Shown in pieces: positions 21,496 to 32,565 of a stretch of 64,000 nt of DNA. A program made the position numbers and the translations under genes. Source of the stretch: Otatea glauca (lineage: Eukaryota > Streptophyta > Magnoliopsida > Poales > Poaceae); the NCBI GenBank assembly GCA_036346275.1, contig CM070723.1, positions 49,430,743 through 49,494,742 of the forward strand, read 5' to 3'. Every line of letters starts with the position of its first letter. The first letter of the stretch is position 1. The notes below the pieces were generated by a model. That model had not been told where the DNA came from. It was given only the letters and a program-made list of their open reading frames with translations, and searched no databases.

Positions 21496-23345
21496 GCGCG
21501 GCGTGCCGCCGCGCAAACCTACCTAGTCCCTATTGCAGGAGCAAGTTCCTTTAGCTTTTCATCGCCTATGTGTGCGCACACATTATTTCCGGCGGCTTCC
21601 TTCAGTGGAAGATTCAAGTCTGGAATTGCCTTTTCCATTGGCTTCTTTCCAGGTGCAGTCTCAACTGCTCCCTTCTTTCCTTGGGGCATTTTCGTGATTG
21701 GTTGTGGTAAGTCCTCTCGCTTGATTTTCTCCAGACGTCTCCGGTACTTTGGGTTTGAGGAGCAGATTGCTCGCTCTTTTCTTTGAGGCCTCTGAGCAGT
21801 TGAGGATACCTTCTATTTTCTTTGGTATTTCCACCTCTCGGTGCATTCCTTGCGGGTACATGCGACTTAACCACGCCCTTCGATCACAAAATGATCAGCA
21901 GTTCATTTGCTAAATTCGCAAATCAATTATCTTCGGACTTCTTGATTTGCTTCATTAGTGCGGGGTCATGTGCGGGATACCGGTGGAATGCCATATGATT
22001 TCCGGCATTTTTCATCCAAAGGTTGATTTTCTCCCTAATGACGGAAACGATCCTCGTCAAAGATGCAATCGACCGGTGTATGCAAGTCTCCGATCATGGG
22101 TTCCAAATACTTGATTATGGATGCACTCTCATAACCAACGTATATCCCAAACTTACGGAGAGGGCCCATTGCAGTCCGCTGAGGGGGTGGTATAGGTACA
22201 TATACCATACACCCAAATTTTCTAAGATGGGAGATCTTCGGGATGATCCCGTGCACAAGCTGCATAGGAGAATGGATGTTGTAGGCCGACGGTCTAAAAT
22301 TGGTAAGAGCTGCTGCGTGCAGGACTGCGTGTCCCCAACAAGTGTTGGGCAAGTTACAACTCTGCAGAAGCGGTCTAGCAATGAACTTAATCCTCTTTAT
22401 TAATGCTTCTGCTAGTCCATTCTGCGTATGGACGCGTGCGACGGAGTGCTCAATCGCTATCCCGTTGCGTGCAATAATCATCAAATGCCTTTGAAATAAA
22501 TTCTCCGGCATTGTCCATTCGATGGACTTCACGCGATGATCGTGGAAAGCATTCTTAATTCTTATGATCTGCGAGATCACTTTGCAAAAGCATGGTTTCT
22601 TGTTGACAACAAGCATACATGTGACCATTTCGAGGAAGCATCGATGAGCACCATAAAGTATCGAACGCCCGATGCGGGCTGAATCGGACCATAAATATCC
22701 CCGGATGCGTTCCAGAATGCAGGATTTCACTTTGCACTTTTATGACAGAGGGTCTAGTTATTAATTTCCGTGGCACATGCAGGCACACAAAATCTTCATG
22801 ATTCGAAAATTTTTAACATTAATACCATGACCTTGTGAGTTGTTCACTATATTTCTCATCATTCTAAGACCGGGATGGCCTAATCTACCATGCCATAAAG
22901 AAAATAACTCGAGCTTCTAAAAACAGTTTTCAAGGAAGTATACACTTGGTGCATGAATATTCGTGTAGTACAACCTGATTCATATGAGGGCATTTTTCTA
23001 ATACCATTTTTCCACATACTGCGTGCTTCACAATGCACAAGTATTCTTTGCCATTTTCTTCATTGGTTTCTACGTGAAAACCATTGGCGCGGATGTCTTT
23101 AAAGCTTAAGAGAGTGCGCGTTGATTCGTGGTACAAAGGGCTTCTTCAATTACCAAAGTTGTACCCATAGGCAATATAATAGTGGCTCTTCCCGAGCCGA
23201 TTACATATGAGTCGCCTCGCGATCGTAGTAATCTTTCCAGCGTTCTTCGTGATCGATCGAAATACTTAGACTCTCTTAAGATGGTATTTGTTGTGCCACT
23301 ATCAACAATGCATGTCTCTTCCATTTGGGCGCTACACGATTTCTA
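21496..23345 (-). pseudogene. Ty1/copia pol fragment (unit 2)
   Basis: Same protease-integrase-linker remnant as unit 1: DSGTTNT near 23300, integrase core about 22730-22035, linker about 21860-21610. It differs from unit 1 mainly by single-base losses and gains, which break the frames at different places. Reverse transcriptase is absent here too. Confidence 0.8.
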
Positions 23346-23513
23346 GATAAAAGAAATATAATTCTAATCAAACAGAGGCATTATAATTCAAATATTGCTT
23401 GTAAATGAAAGAATACTGGAATAAAGAATAAATTGCATATATATCCATGAGAGAAGTATGCTCTTCTAGAGCTTACTATTCATTATTCAAAAGAAAAAGC
23501 TAGCAACCATAAT

Positions 23514-23720
23514 CTAAAAGAAAATGCGATTCATGCATTTAAACGGCAGTGCAAGGCTTTGATTGTTCTGCTCGATGGTAGGTTTCGCATCCTGCGAGGA
23601 CCCTAGACCAATCGCAGCACGGAGCTTCTTGCCCCCAAGAACTATCTTCACGTCCGATGCCCAAGTGAGGTAGTTCGACTGCGAGGGGTCGTTCTTCAAA
23701 CTCACGATTCACGATTCATG
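23514..23720 (-). pseudogene. copia gag N-terminal remnant (unit 2)
   Basis: A 63-codon open frame with SNYLTWASDVKIVLGGKKL, a typical start of grass copia gag, cut off before the zinc knuckle. Confidence 0.6.
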
Positions 23721-23899
23721 ATTTCAAAATTTCGACATTAGATTCTGCGTGTAATCTAATAGAAAATGGTTGCAATAAGCATAAAGTCTGTAAAATAAAT
23801 TCATATGCATTGCAATATATTAAATAAAGCAACGGATTCAAATTCATAAAGAAAATTCATAAACAGAGAAATAGAGCAAGAAAATTAAAACAGAGCCAA

Positions 23900-25219
23900 A
23901 TAAATCTTCTTGATTTTTCGCAATTTTTCAAAATTTTCTGCAATTTTTCCTCTTTTTTTCTTTTTCTTTTCCTTTCCTTTCCTTTCGGCCTCTTGGCCCA
24001 CTGGGCCATGCCCTTTACTTTTCCCGAACTGGCCTCATGGGCCTTTGGCCCATTTTGCTGCCCAAAAAAACCTTCGGCTGCTAGGGCTTCCCCATGCGCC
24101 GCCATTCCATACGCCCGCGCCGCCTCCGCTTGCGTCCTCGCCTCGCCGCGCCTTGCTTGCGCGCTGCGTCTCCTCGTCTTCTTCGCTGCGCCTCGCCGCT
24201 TCCTTCTCTCCGTGCGCGTGGAGGCCGAGTACGGTGGTACGCTTCAGCGCGGCGCGGCACATCATCGGGCCGTCTCGGGCGCGGCGGAGCCGGCTACGAG
24301 GCAATCGTCGAGGCGGCGTAGCGGCCGGGGGCGCGACCGTCTTGCCGAGACGGCGCCGGTGGCGCGGCTGCGGGCGAAAGCGGCGGCCGACGGCATGGAT
24401 GGCGGCGCGAGGCCGAGCCGCGTCGGCGGTGGTTGGCGCGAGGCCAAGACGGCGGCCGTCGCGGTGCCGTGCACGCGACCGAGCCAAGCGTCGGCGCCGT
24501 CGCGGTGCCGGGCGGCGGAGTGCTACGCTTCGCGGCGCCAAAGGCGGCGGCAAGACGGAGGCGGTGGCGCGCTGCGCGCGGCGGCCCCACGGATCTGTGG
24601 CGCGGCTGCGTGCCGGCGGCGCATGATGGCGGCGGCTCGACGCGGGCGGGCGGCCGATTTGCGCACTTGAGCGGGCGAGGCGACGGCGGCGGCGGCCGGC
24701 GAAGCGGCGGGCGAGGCGGCGGGCCGGCCGCGAGCGGCGGGTTCGGTCTTGAGAGGCGGCGCATGGCGTTCGCGCTTAGCCGGGCGACGCCGGCGAGCGC
24801 GCGGCGGTCCGGAGCCGACGGCGGCGGGCGGGCCGAAGGCCGCGAGCGGGCCGAGGTCAACGGCGGCCGGCCGAAGCGGCGGCAGACGGAGGCCGAGGCC
24901 GGCCGCCGCGCTGTGGCGCTTCATGCGCGGCGGCGCGCGCGAGGCCCGGCCGGCCGCGCGGCGGCGCGTCCGGATTTAACCGAGGCGGCGAGGCGAGCGG
25001 CGGCGGCCGTCGGCGATGCGCTACGGCGCCAAGACCGAGGCAAGACGTCGATTTTCCCCTTTTTCGTGGATGATGCATGTATCGATGTCGTCAGTAGCCG
25101 TGCCACGTGGTGCAATCATAAAAGCAGATGCGACGATGAGATGCATGCGTAGGATCAACAACGATTAGAATCAATCGCCGATTCTCACCTTTTCTCACCT
25201 TTTCAATCAACTCCCAGAG
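23900..25219 (-). repeat. GC-rich copia leader (unit 2)
   Basis: Counterpart of the unit 1 leader. The two are related throughout but out of register by many small indels. No gene is supported. Confidence 0.6.
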
Positions 25220-25235
25220 CTTCGTCGCGATAACG

Positions 25236-25447
25236 TGTTAAGGAACCTCGCTATCGAATAGTCCGGGTCCCGAACAGATCCGAATTGGAGAACGAAGAGA
25301 GAGACACAGTATATGGGGAGCGACGACGAATTCTTTATTGCTTTTCGATTGCATTTACATTGGGGACCCTCCTCCTTTTATAGCGCCATCCAGGTTTTGG
25401 CTAAGGACCACATGGGCCTTCCAATGGGCTATTAGGGTTTCTTAACA
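25236..25447 (-). mobile_element. copia 5' LTR (unit 2)
   Basis: TGTTAAG...CTTAACA ends as in unit 1, with the minus-strand TATA box kept. Several bases are missing relative to units 1 and 3. Confidence 0.75.
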
Positions 25448-25522
25448 GATCCAACGGCTCCACGACACATTTGCAAGGAAGCTCGTGGATGTCTGTAGAC
25501 TAGCAAACGCCACTTTCATTAA

Positions 25523-26083
25523 GGGCATGTACAGTGATATAGACGGTGGCTATCTATAATACACATCCATGCCATCTATAGACAGCACTAAAGATAATTC
25601 ATACAATATACTGTCTATAAAGTCGCTCAGAACGATCTCTCATATAATTAATAGACTATCGTAGAATGGTATACGCAATATCAAGTTGTCTATAAGCCCG
25701 CTTGTTAAATACTCCTCCGTTGATAAATATAAGGCATATAGTTTCAATGATCTTGTTGAAAAATATAAGGCGTGCATGTAGATTTAATGAGTCTTTCCAC
25801 ATATAACCTTATTTATTCTCTCAACTATATGCATTTATTTATTACCATCTACACAAAGTATTATCTCTCATCTTTCAAGACAATTAAGAGAGATATGTAA
25901 GTCATTTCCTCTCATGTTTTTCTCAATTTCACCACAACCTTAATCCTTGTGCCAAGTCAAAATACGCCTTATATTTATCAATGGAGGGAGTAGTAGACAT
26001 CATTATTCTCTCTTATCCACATCATCCAAAATCTTATGTAATATACTCTTATATACAACATACGTGTACCATTGTACATGCCC
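25523..26083. mobile_element. GGGCATGTACA MITE with nested Stowaway (unit 2)
   Basis: Duplicate of 15437-15999. The nested Stowaway is 25712-25990, flanked by TA. Confidence 0.7.
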
Positions 26084-26468
26084 TGATAGATATCAATGGC
26101 TTACTGTATCCTTTAAATACATTCACCCGTGGACACGTAAGGACATGTTTCAATGGCTTATTATGGATTTTTATAATAATTGTCATACATATCAAGACAT
26201 GGAAGGCATTGATACAAACGAATTTCTTTACAAAATAGTCATTAACAAGTTGGCCGACGCTACACACTGGTAGAACTTACGGTCCCACTTGTCAGTCAGT
26301 CCTAGGAAGATCAAAAAAGGAAGGGGGAAAAATAACAATTCTCTTTGAGTAGTATTGCTGGCAGGATTAAAAGGGACAGGGACGCCTGAGGCAGGGAAGA
26401 GCGAAAACCAGACGACAGCAAGAGAGGGGGAAGACGGCGGAGGGGGAGAGGGGGAGAGCGGCCGGAAG

Positions 26469-26555
26469 ATGCCGCCGATGAAGAAGTCCAAGAAGGGGAA
26501 GCGCAAGACCAAGGACTCCGGCAAGCTCAAGAGCGCCAAGTCCGGGGGCTCTTGA
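26469..26555 (+). pseudogene. Truncated ALP1-like first exon (unit 2/3 junction)
   Basis: Identical in structure to 16387-16473: 27 ALP1 codons, Ser, then TGA at the same joint. Confidence 0.85.
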
Positions 26556-26566
26556 GCCCCACCTCC

Positions 26567-28249
26567 ATGCTCGAGCAGTCCAAGAACCCGCCTTGCTCCA
26601 GCCCAAGAAACCCCACAAATGGCTCCGGTTCCTCCCATTCTTGCGGCATCGGCAGCCCGGTCACCGGCCTGGCAGGCGTGCTCGTCGCCGGCGAGGCCGA
26701 GCCGGAGTGTTGCAAGAACAGCAGGGTGCTACGCCTCAGGGTGCAGCTGCCTCCTCCCAAGAAGGGGTTTGGCGGCGATCTGCTGCCGCCGAGCTCGCCG
26801 ATCGAGTTCGGAGTCAAGAACAGGGACTCCCAGCTCGCGTTGCTCTCCCCGGTGCAGCGGTCGCCGTTGTCGTCAGCGGCGAGGGCGGCGCAGAGCGAGG
26901 TGGAGCTCGCCGAGGACTACACCTGCGTCATCGCCCGGGGGCCCAACCCCAAGATGACCCACATATTCGACGACCGCGTCGTCGAGAGCTGCTGCGGCGG
27001 CGGCGGCGGCGATGGTTGCTGTCAGTTGAGCTCTTGCTATGGGTGCAAGAAGAAGCGGGGACAAGGCAAGGATGCTCTATTTTTGCACAGGTAAGGCAAA
27101 GACTCTGAATCCCGATGATTTGCAGGTTGCACATCAAATTTCATGCTTGTCAGTAAGATTAACTCACTTGATATTGCTAATTTTTAGCACCAGGCATGAT
27201 TTGTGGGATTTTGGTTCAGAGGTGAGATGGTTAGTTTGATGAATTTTGTAATTTATTCAGTATTGAGCGCGTAATTAGTCGCAGTTTTCTGACTAGTGGT
27301 TTAGGTGTCTTGGTTAGTTCCATGTAACTAATGTTCAGAGATAATTGAAACGCTTTTAAGTACAAGATAAGATCATGGTCATACTTTATTGTCAACCCAC
27401 TTAGTGTAAAGAGACGTCTTTGGCTGCAATCGTAATGTACATGGTCTATTGTCAGCCACTCCAACAAGACTTCATTTTCATTTGCCTGAAAGCAACATGG
27501 TTTCTGTAAATAGTTAAGGCACAGCTTGTAGCAACTAGCTTGTAAAGTATTTGATGCTGCATTGCTTTCATTGTGAGCCTATGAGCGACATCAATTGATC
27601 TCAGGTTTCAGAAAATGGATTAAATACTGACTTTTTTGTGGTCCCTAACATAACATTTATAGACAGATTGTAGATCTGGGGTCCCCAATCTTTGTCAGTC
27701 ATTTTGTTACCGGCCCGGAATTTTTCTATGAACGGTGACGTTTCTGTCCCCTTGAATTCAGGATCCCTGGTGTGAATGGGATGGACCGTAGATATTGCTA
27801 CAACAGTTGTGTGCTAATTATTAGAGTTCTTGGATGCATTGGGTTAACCATTTGTGCTCTTTTGAACTTTCTTCTAACAAAAAGTTCATGTCTCAGACTC
27901 TCAGTACAAGCATGTCTTGGAGGATAGCGTTTTTCATCAACTGATCGATCGACATAAATTACATTTCTGATCTTGACTTATATTCTACATTCAGTACATA
28001 TCCTGTGTTCATTAGGACAAAAGCATACACCTACTAGTACTATAGTAGTATATATGCAAAACAAAATTTGAAGCCGTTACTTATCACACACAGCTTAGAT
28101 TCTTTTTGGGGTTCTTGTTTTGTAAAAATCATTTGTTGATTCATCCTAATTCATCTTTCAGAGGTGAGAAAGCATTCTGCAGCAGCCAATGTACTTTTGG
28201 TAGAAGGATCGGCGATGCACCTGACGCATCAGTGAAATTGAAGTCCTGA
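26567..28249 (+). CDS. FLZ zinc finger protein, N-terminally truncated chimeric copy 3
   Basis: Exons 26567-27090 and 28162-28249 give 203 residues. It has the same truncation and ALP1-derived upstream sequence as copy 2, and the same Leu-to-Arg change in the finger. The glycine run is two codons shorter than in copies 1 and 2. The finger cysteines and splice sites are intact. Expression is unknown; the usable start again lies downstream of the ALP1 ATG (26469). Confidence 0.55.
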
Positions 28250-30026
28250 ACCTAGTTTCAGCCTCAACATTAGCAGACATCTGCCTACGAGTGAGAAATC
28301 ATTATTCGTCTAGTAATTTTTTTTGGTCTAAATGGATGTACGATCGGTATGATCAAACCAGCTGGGATTTGCCCCTATTTTTGCTGCAATCAGAACAGAT
28401 GACCTTGAGCAATGTTGAGCAGTCTTGTTGTTCCTTCAACTCAGCTGCTGATCCTTTGCTGAGAAATGTTCTTGTTTCATACGCTCTTGTTTCTTCAGTT
28501 AAGGGTTGGATTGAGAATCCCCTGTCAACTGGAATCTGGCACAAAATTTATCATTGTGTCGAGAATTCTGCGAAAATCCATTCATAACCGTCACTGCTGG
28601 TGGTGCCCGGTAAATCATGGAATTTGAGGAGTCCCACTTGCAGTGACCATTAAAAAATGAATGTTTTTTTAATTTTTGCATAAATCTTTCAAGACAGAAT
28701 CTTTTCCCTCAGTTACTTTCACCTTTTGAGTGAGGTTTGATTGACAGCAACATGCTAGGACAAAGTTATTTGGTGTTACTTTCGGTTGTGTTTGGATCTC
28801 TGGGTGCGTGAACAATGGCAAGATCAGATGGTCATAACTCATAAACTGATGAATTTACTTCATAAATTTACAATCTATACCTGATGACGTCACTGTAGAT
28901 TCAATTTTCGCACTGTGATCCAAGTAAAATGATCGGTGCTTCAATTCTCACAAGTATATATCTAGTTGATCTACGAGTTAGATAACAGTTTAATATATAT
29001 GTGGTTATGATTTATGACCCGACGATTTTATACGATATATATAGCAACAAACGTCATTTGCACAAAAGAACAGACTTTCTGAGTAATAAACCAGTGCATA
29101 TGACATGCATTTTGCATGATTGCATGATCACTGACCAAACCTAAATCCTTGCGCATGCTGTGTATGTAGAATGATATTGGTCAAGATAAATGTGGAACTA
29201 TGCCTATACGAAACCTTGAGAAGGAATATTACTACTTAAAAAACTGAAATATCACCGGTATATCTGCAAATTGTTTTGACTAAATTCCCATACATATAAA
29301 TTACCCTTTTTATCCTTGAATTTTTTTTTACCCTTTAGGGTAAAATAGGGTGAAGAACCCAATTCTTGGTAAAGTAGAAAAGTTATGTCAAGTGAGAAAA
29401 AGGCATGATTTTCGTAGTTCACAAAATCTTCCGCAAAACATATCTTCATGACTTCATGCTAAGAGTGCCCTCATAGTTCACCAAAATCTCAAGCGTGCTG
29501 TTGCGTGAACTCATGCATGCTTGCCAAATGCTACTACGGTACCAGGTTATACCCTTAAGATGTGTTTGGTTGTTTATACTAAGTAGTATATATATATATG
29601 AGATTGTTCGAGAAAGAAGTTATCTGTGTGTTTGGTTACTTGAATAGAATCATCCTATTCTGGATGGTGAGATACAAATTTGAGAAATATTCTCTATAGA
29701 TGCTGGACCATTTCATTCACCCAAAACAATAGAACCAAGTGGTACAAAACCATCCTATTCCATTCAACCTCATCTCACTAACCAAACACACTATTATTTT
29801 TCTACGTCTCTTTGTCTAGGCAATCACAACAAAATCAACAATTAACGAAAAATCATACCCCTACTTTTTCATATCTATTCAATGAATTCCAGTTTTATCC
29901 TCTGAACAACATCTAGCGGGTAGATAACGCCTCCTTACGATAACGTAGAAGATAAAACTTCCATATTAATTATCACAAATACCAAAATGCAAGAAAAGAG
30001 ATAAGGAACAGATATAAATATGATAA
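28250..30026 (+). other. 3' flank of FLZ copy 3
   Basis: Nearly identical to the other 3' flanks. It includes the small MITE at 29626-29791. It ends at the deletion joint. Confidence 0.5.
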
Positions 30027-30030
30027 ATGC
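30027..30030. other. Deletion joint with 4-bp microhomology in unit 3
   Basis: Units 1 and 2 have ATGC at both deletion edges (9925-9928 and 13928-13931 in unit 1). Unit 3 keeps one ATGC. The lost DNA comprises the phrase-repeat block plus copia pol and gag. Confidence 0.9.
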
Positions 30031-31308
30031 CCTTTACTTTTCCCGAACTGGCCTCATGGGCCTTTGGCCCATTTTGCTGCCCAAAAAAACCTTTGGCTGC
30101 TAGGGCTTCCCCATGCGCCGCCATTCCATACGCCCGCGCCGCCTCCCTTGCGCGTCCTCGCGCCTCGCGCGCGCCTTGCGCCGTTGCCGCGTCGTCCGTC
30201 GCTGCGCCTCGCGCCGCTTCTTCCTGCGCGCGCGGAGGCCGAGTACGGTGGCACGCTTCATACGGAGGCGGCGGCACATCATCGGGCCGTCTCGGCGCCG
30301 GCGAGCGGCCGCGAGGCGTCGTCGAGGCGTAGCGGCCGGAGGGCGACGGCTTCTGCCGGAGACGGGCGCGGCGGTGGCGCGCGGCGGCGGAGCGGCGGCC
30401 GACGCAGATGGATGGCGGCGCGAGGCCGAGCCGCCGTGCGGTGGTTGGCGCGAGGCCAAGACGGCGGCCGTGCGGTGCCGTGCGCGCGACCGAAAGCGGC
30501 GCGCGCGGCGGCCGGGCGGCGCTTCATGCGGTGCCGTGCACGCGACCGAGCCAGCGCGCGCGGCGGCGGGCGGCGCCGGGCGGTGCCGTGCACGCGACCG
30601 AGCTAAGCGGCGGGAGTGCTACGCTCGCGGGCACAAGTGCGCGGCGCCGCGGAGGCGGCGGCGCGGCTGCGTCGCGGCCACGGATCTGTGGCGGCTGCGT
30701 CAAGGCCGGGCGACGCGCGGCGGCGGCTCGCGACGCGGGCGGGCCAGCGCCGACTTCATGCGCCGAAGGGCTCGAGGCGACGGCACGGCCAAGCGGCGGC
30801 GGGTTCGAGGCGACGGCCGATTATGAGCGGCGGGCGCGGTCTTGAGGCGGCGGCGCGCGTCCGCGCTTTAGCCGGCGACGCCGGCGCGTAGCGCGACGGT
30901 CCGGAGCCGACGGCGGCGGCGGTGGCCGAAGGCCGCGAAGCGGCCAGAGGTCAACGGCGCCGGCCGCGAGCGACAGACGGAGGCCGAGGCCGGCCGCTGC
31001 GGCGTGGCGCTTCATGCGCGGCGGCGCGGAGGCCGAGGCCGGCCGCCTGGCGCGGCGCGTCCGTGGGTGAACCGAGGCGGCGAGGCGACGGCGGCCGTCG
31101 GCGGCGCGCTCGGCGCGAAGACCGAGGCAAGACGTCGATTTTCCCCTTTTTTTCGTGGATGATGCATGTACCGATGTCGTCAGTAGCCGTGCCACGTGGT
31201 GCAATCATAAAAACAGATCTGACGAGAGATGCATGCGTAGGATCAACAACGATTAGAATCAATCGCCGATTCTCACCTTTTCTCACCTTTTCAATCAACT
31301 CCGGTGAG
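30031..31308 (-). repeat. GC-rich copia leader remnant (unit 3)
   Basis: The only internal part of the copia element left in unit 3. It contains three copies of CGGTGCCGTGCRCGCGACCG starting at 30473, 30529 and 30581. Units 1 and 2 have one copy each. Confidence 0.6.
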
Positions 31309-31324
31309 AGCCGTCGCGATAACG

Positions 31325-31539
31325 TGTTAAGGAACCTCGCTATCGAATAGTCCGGGGTTCCCGAACAGATCTGAATTGGAGAACAGAAAGAGAGAGAGAC
31401 ACAACGACGACGGAATTCTTTATTGCTTTCTGATTGCATTTACATTAGGGGGGACCCCTCCTCCTTTTATAGCGCTCATCCAGGGTTTTGGCTAAGGGAC
31501 CACATGGGCCTTCCAATGGGCTATTAGGGTTTCTTAACA
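31325..31539 (-). mobile_element. copia 5' LTR (unit 3)
   Basis: TGTTAAG...CTTAACA ends and the minus-strand TATA box are present, 215 bp. Confidence 0.75.
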
Positions 31540-31614
31540 GATCCAACGGCTCCACGACACATTTGCAAGGAAGCTCGTGGATGTCTGTAGACTAGCAAAC
31601 GCCACTTTCATTAA

Positions 31615-32178
31615 GGGCATGTACAGTGATATAGACGGTGGCTATCTATAATACACATCCATGCCATCTATAGACAGCACTAAAGATAATTCATACAATA
31701 TAATCGCCTATAAAGTCATGCATAACGATCTCTCATATAATTAATAGACTATCTGTAGAATGGTATACGCAATATCAAGTTGTCTATAAGCCCGTTTGTT
31801 AAATACTCCCTCCGTTGATAAATATAAGGCATATAGTTTGAATGATCTTGTTGAAAAATATAAGGCGTGCATGTAGATTTAATGAGTCTTTCCACATATA
31901 ACCTTATTTATTCTCTCAACTATATGCATTTATTTATTACCATCTACACAAAGTATTATCTCTCATCTTTCAAGACAATTAAGAGAGATATGTAAGTCAT
32001 TTCCTCTCATGTTTTTCTCAATTTCACCACAACCTTAATCCTTGTGCCAAGTCAAAATACGCCTTATATTTATCAATGGAGGGAGTAGTAGACATCATTA
32101 TTCTCTCTCATCCACATCATCCAAAATCTTATGTAATATACTCTTATATACAACATACGTGTACCATTGTACATGCCC
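31615..32178. mobile_element. GGGCATGTACA MITE with nested Stowaway (unit 3)
   Basis: Duplicate of 15437-15999. The nested Stowaway is 31806-32085. It lies about 390 bp upstream of the intact ALP1 start, so it is probably part of the native ALP1 upstream region. Confidence 0.7.
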
Positions 32179-32565
32179 TGATAGATATCAATGGCTTACT
32201 GTATCCTTTAAATACATTCACCCGTGGACACGTAAGGACATGTTTCAATGGCTTATTATGGATTTTTATAATAATTGTCATACATATCAAGACATGGAAG
32301 GCATTGATACAAACGAATTTCTTTACAAAATAGTCATTAACAAGTTGGCCGACGCTACACACTGGTAGAACTTACGGTCCCACTTGTCAGTCAGTCCTAG
32401 GAAGATCAAAAAAGGAAGGGGGAAAAATAACAATTCTCTTTGAGTAGTATTGCTGGCAGGATTAAAAGGGACAGGGACGCCCGAGGCAGGGAAGAGCGAA
32501 AAACCAGACGACAGCAAGAGAGGGGGGAAGACGGCGGAGGGGGAGAGGGGGAGAGCGGCCGGAAG

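Larger units (their letters stand above)
16471..26549 (+). repeat. Tandem segmental duplication, unit 2 (10,079 bp)
   Basis: Second unit, with the same content order as unit 1. It shares substitutions with unit 3 against unit 1 (for example the FLZ Leu-to-Arg codon and GTTGTTCC at 18353), so units 2 and 3 are the closer pair. It has one extra 68-bp unit at 20603-20738 in the phrase-repeat block. Confidence 0.95.
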
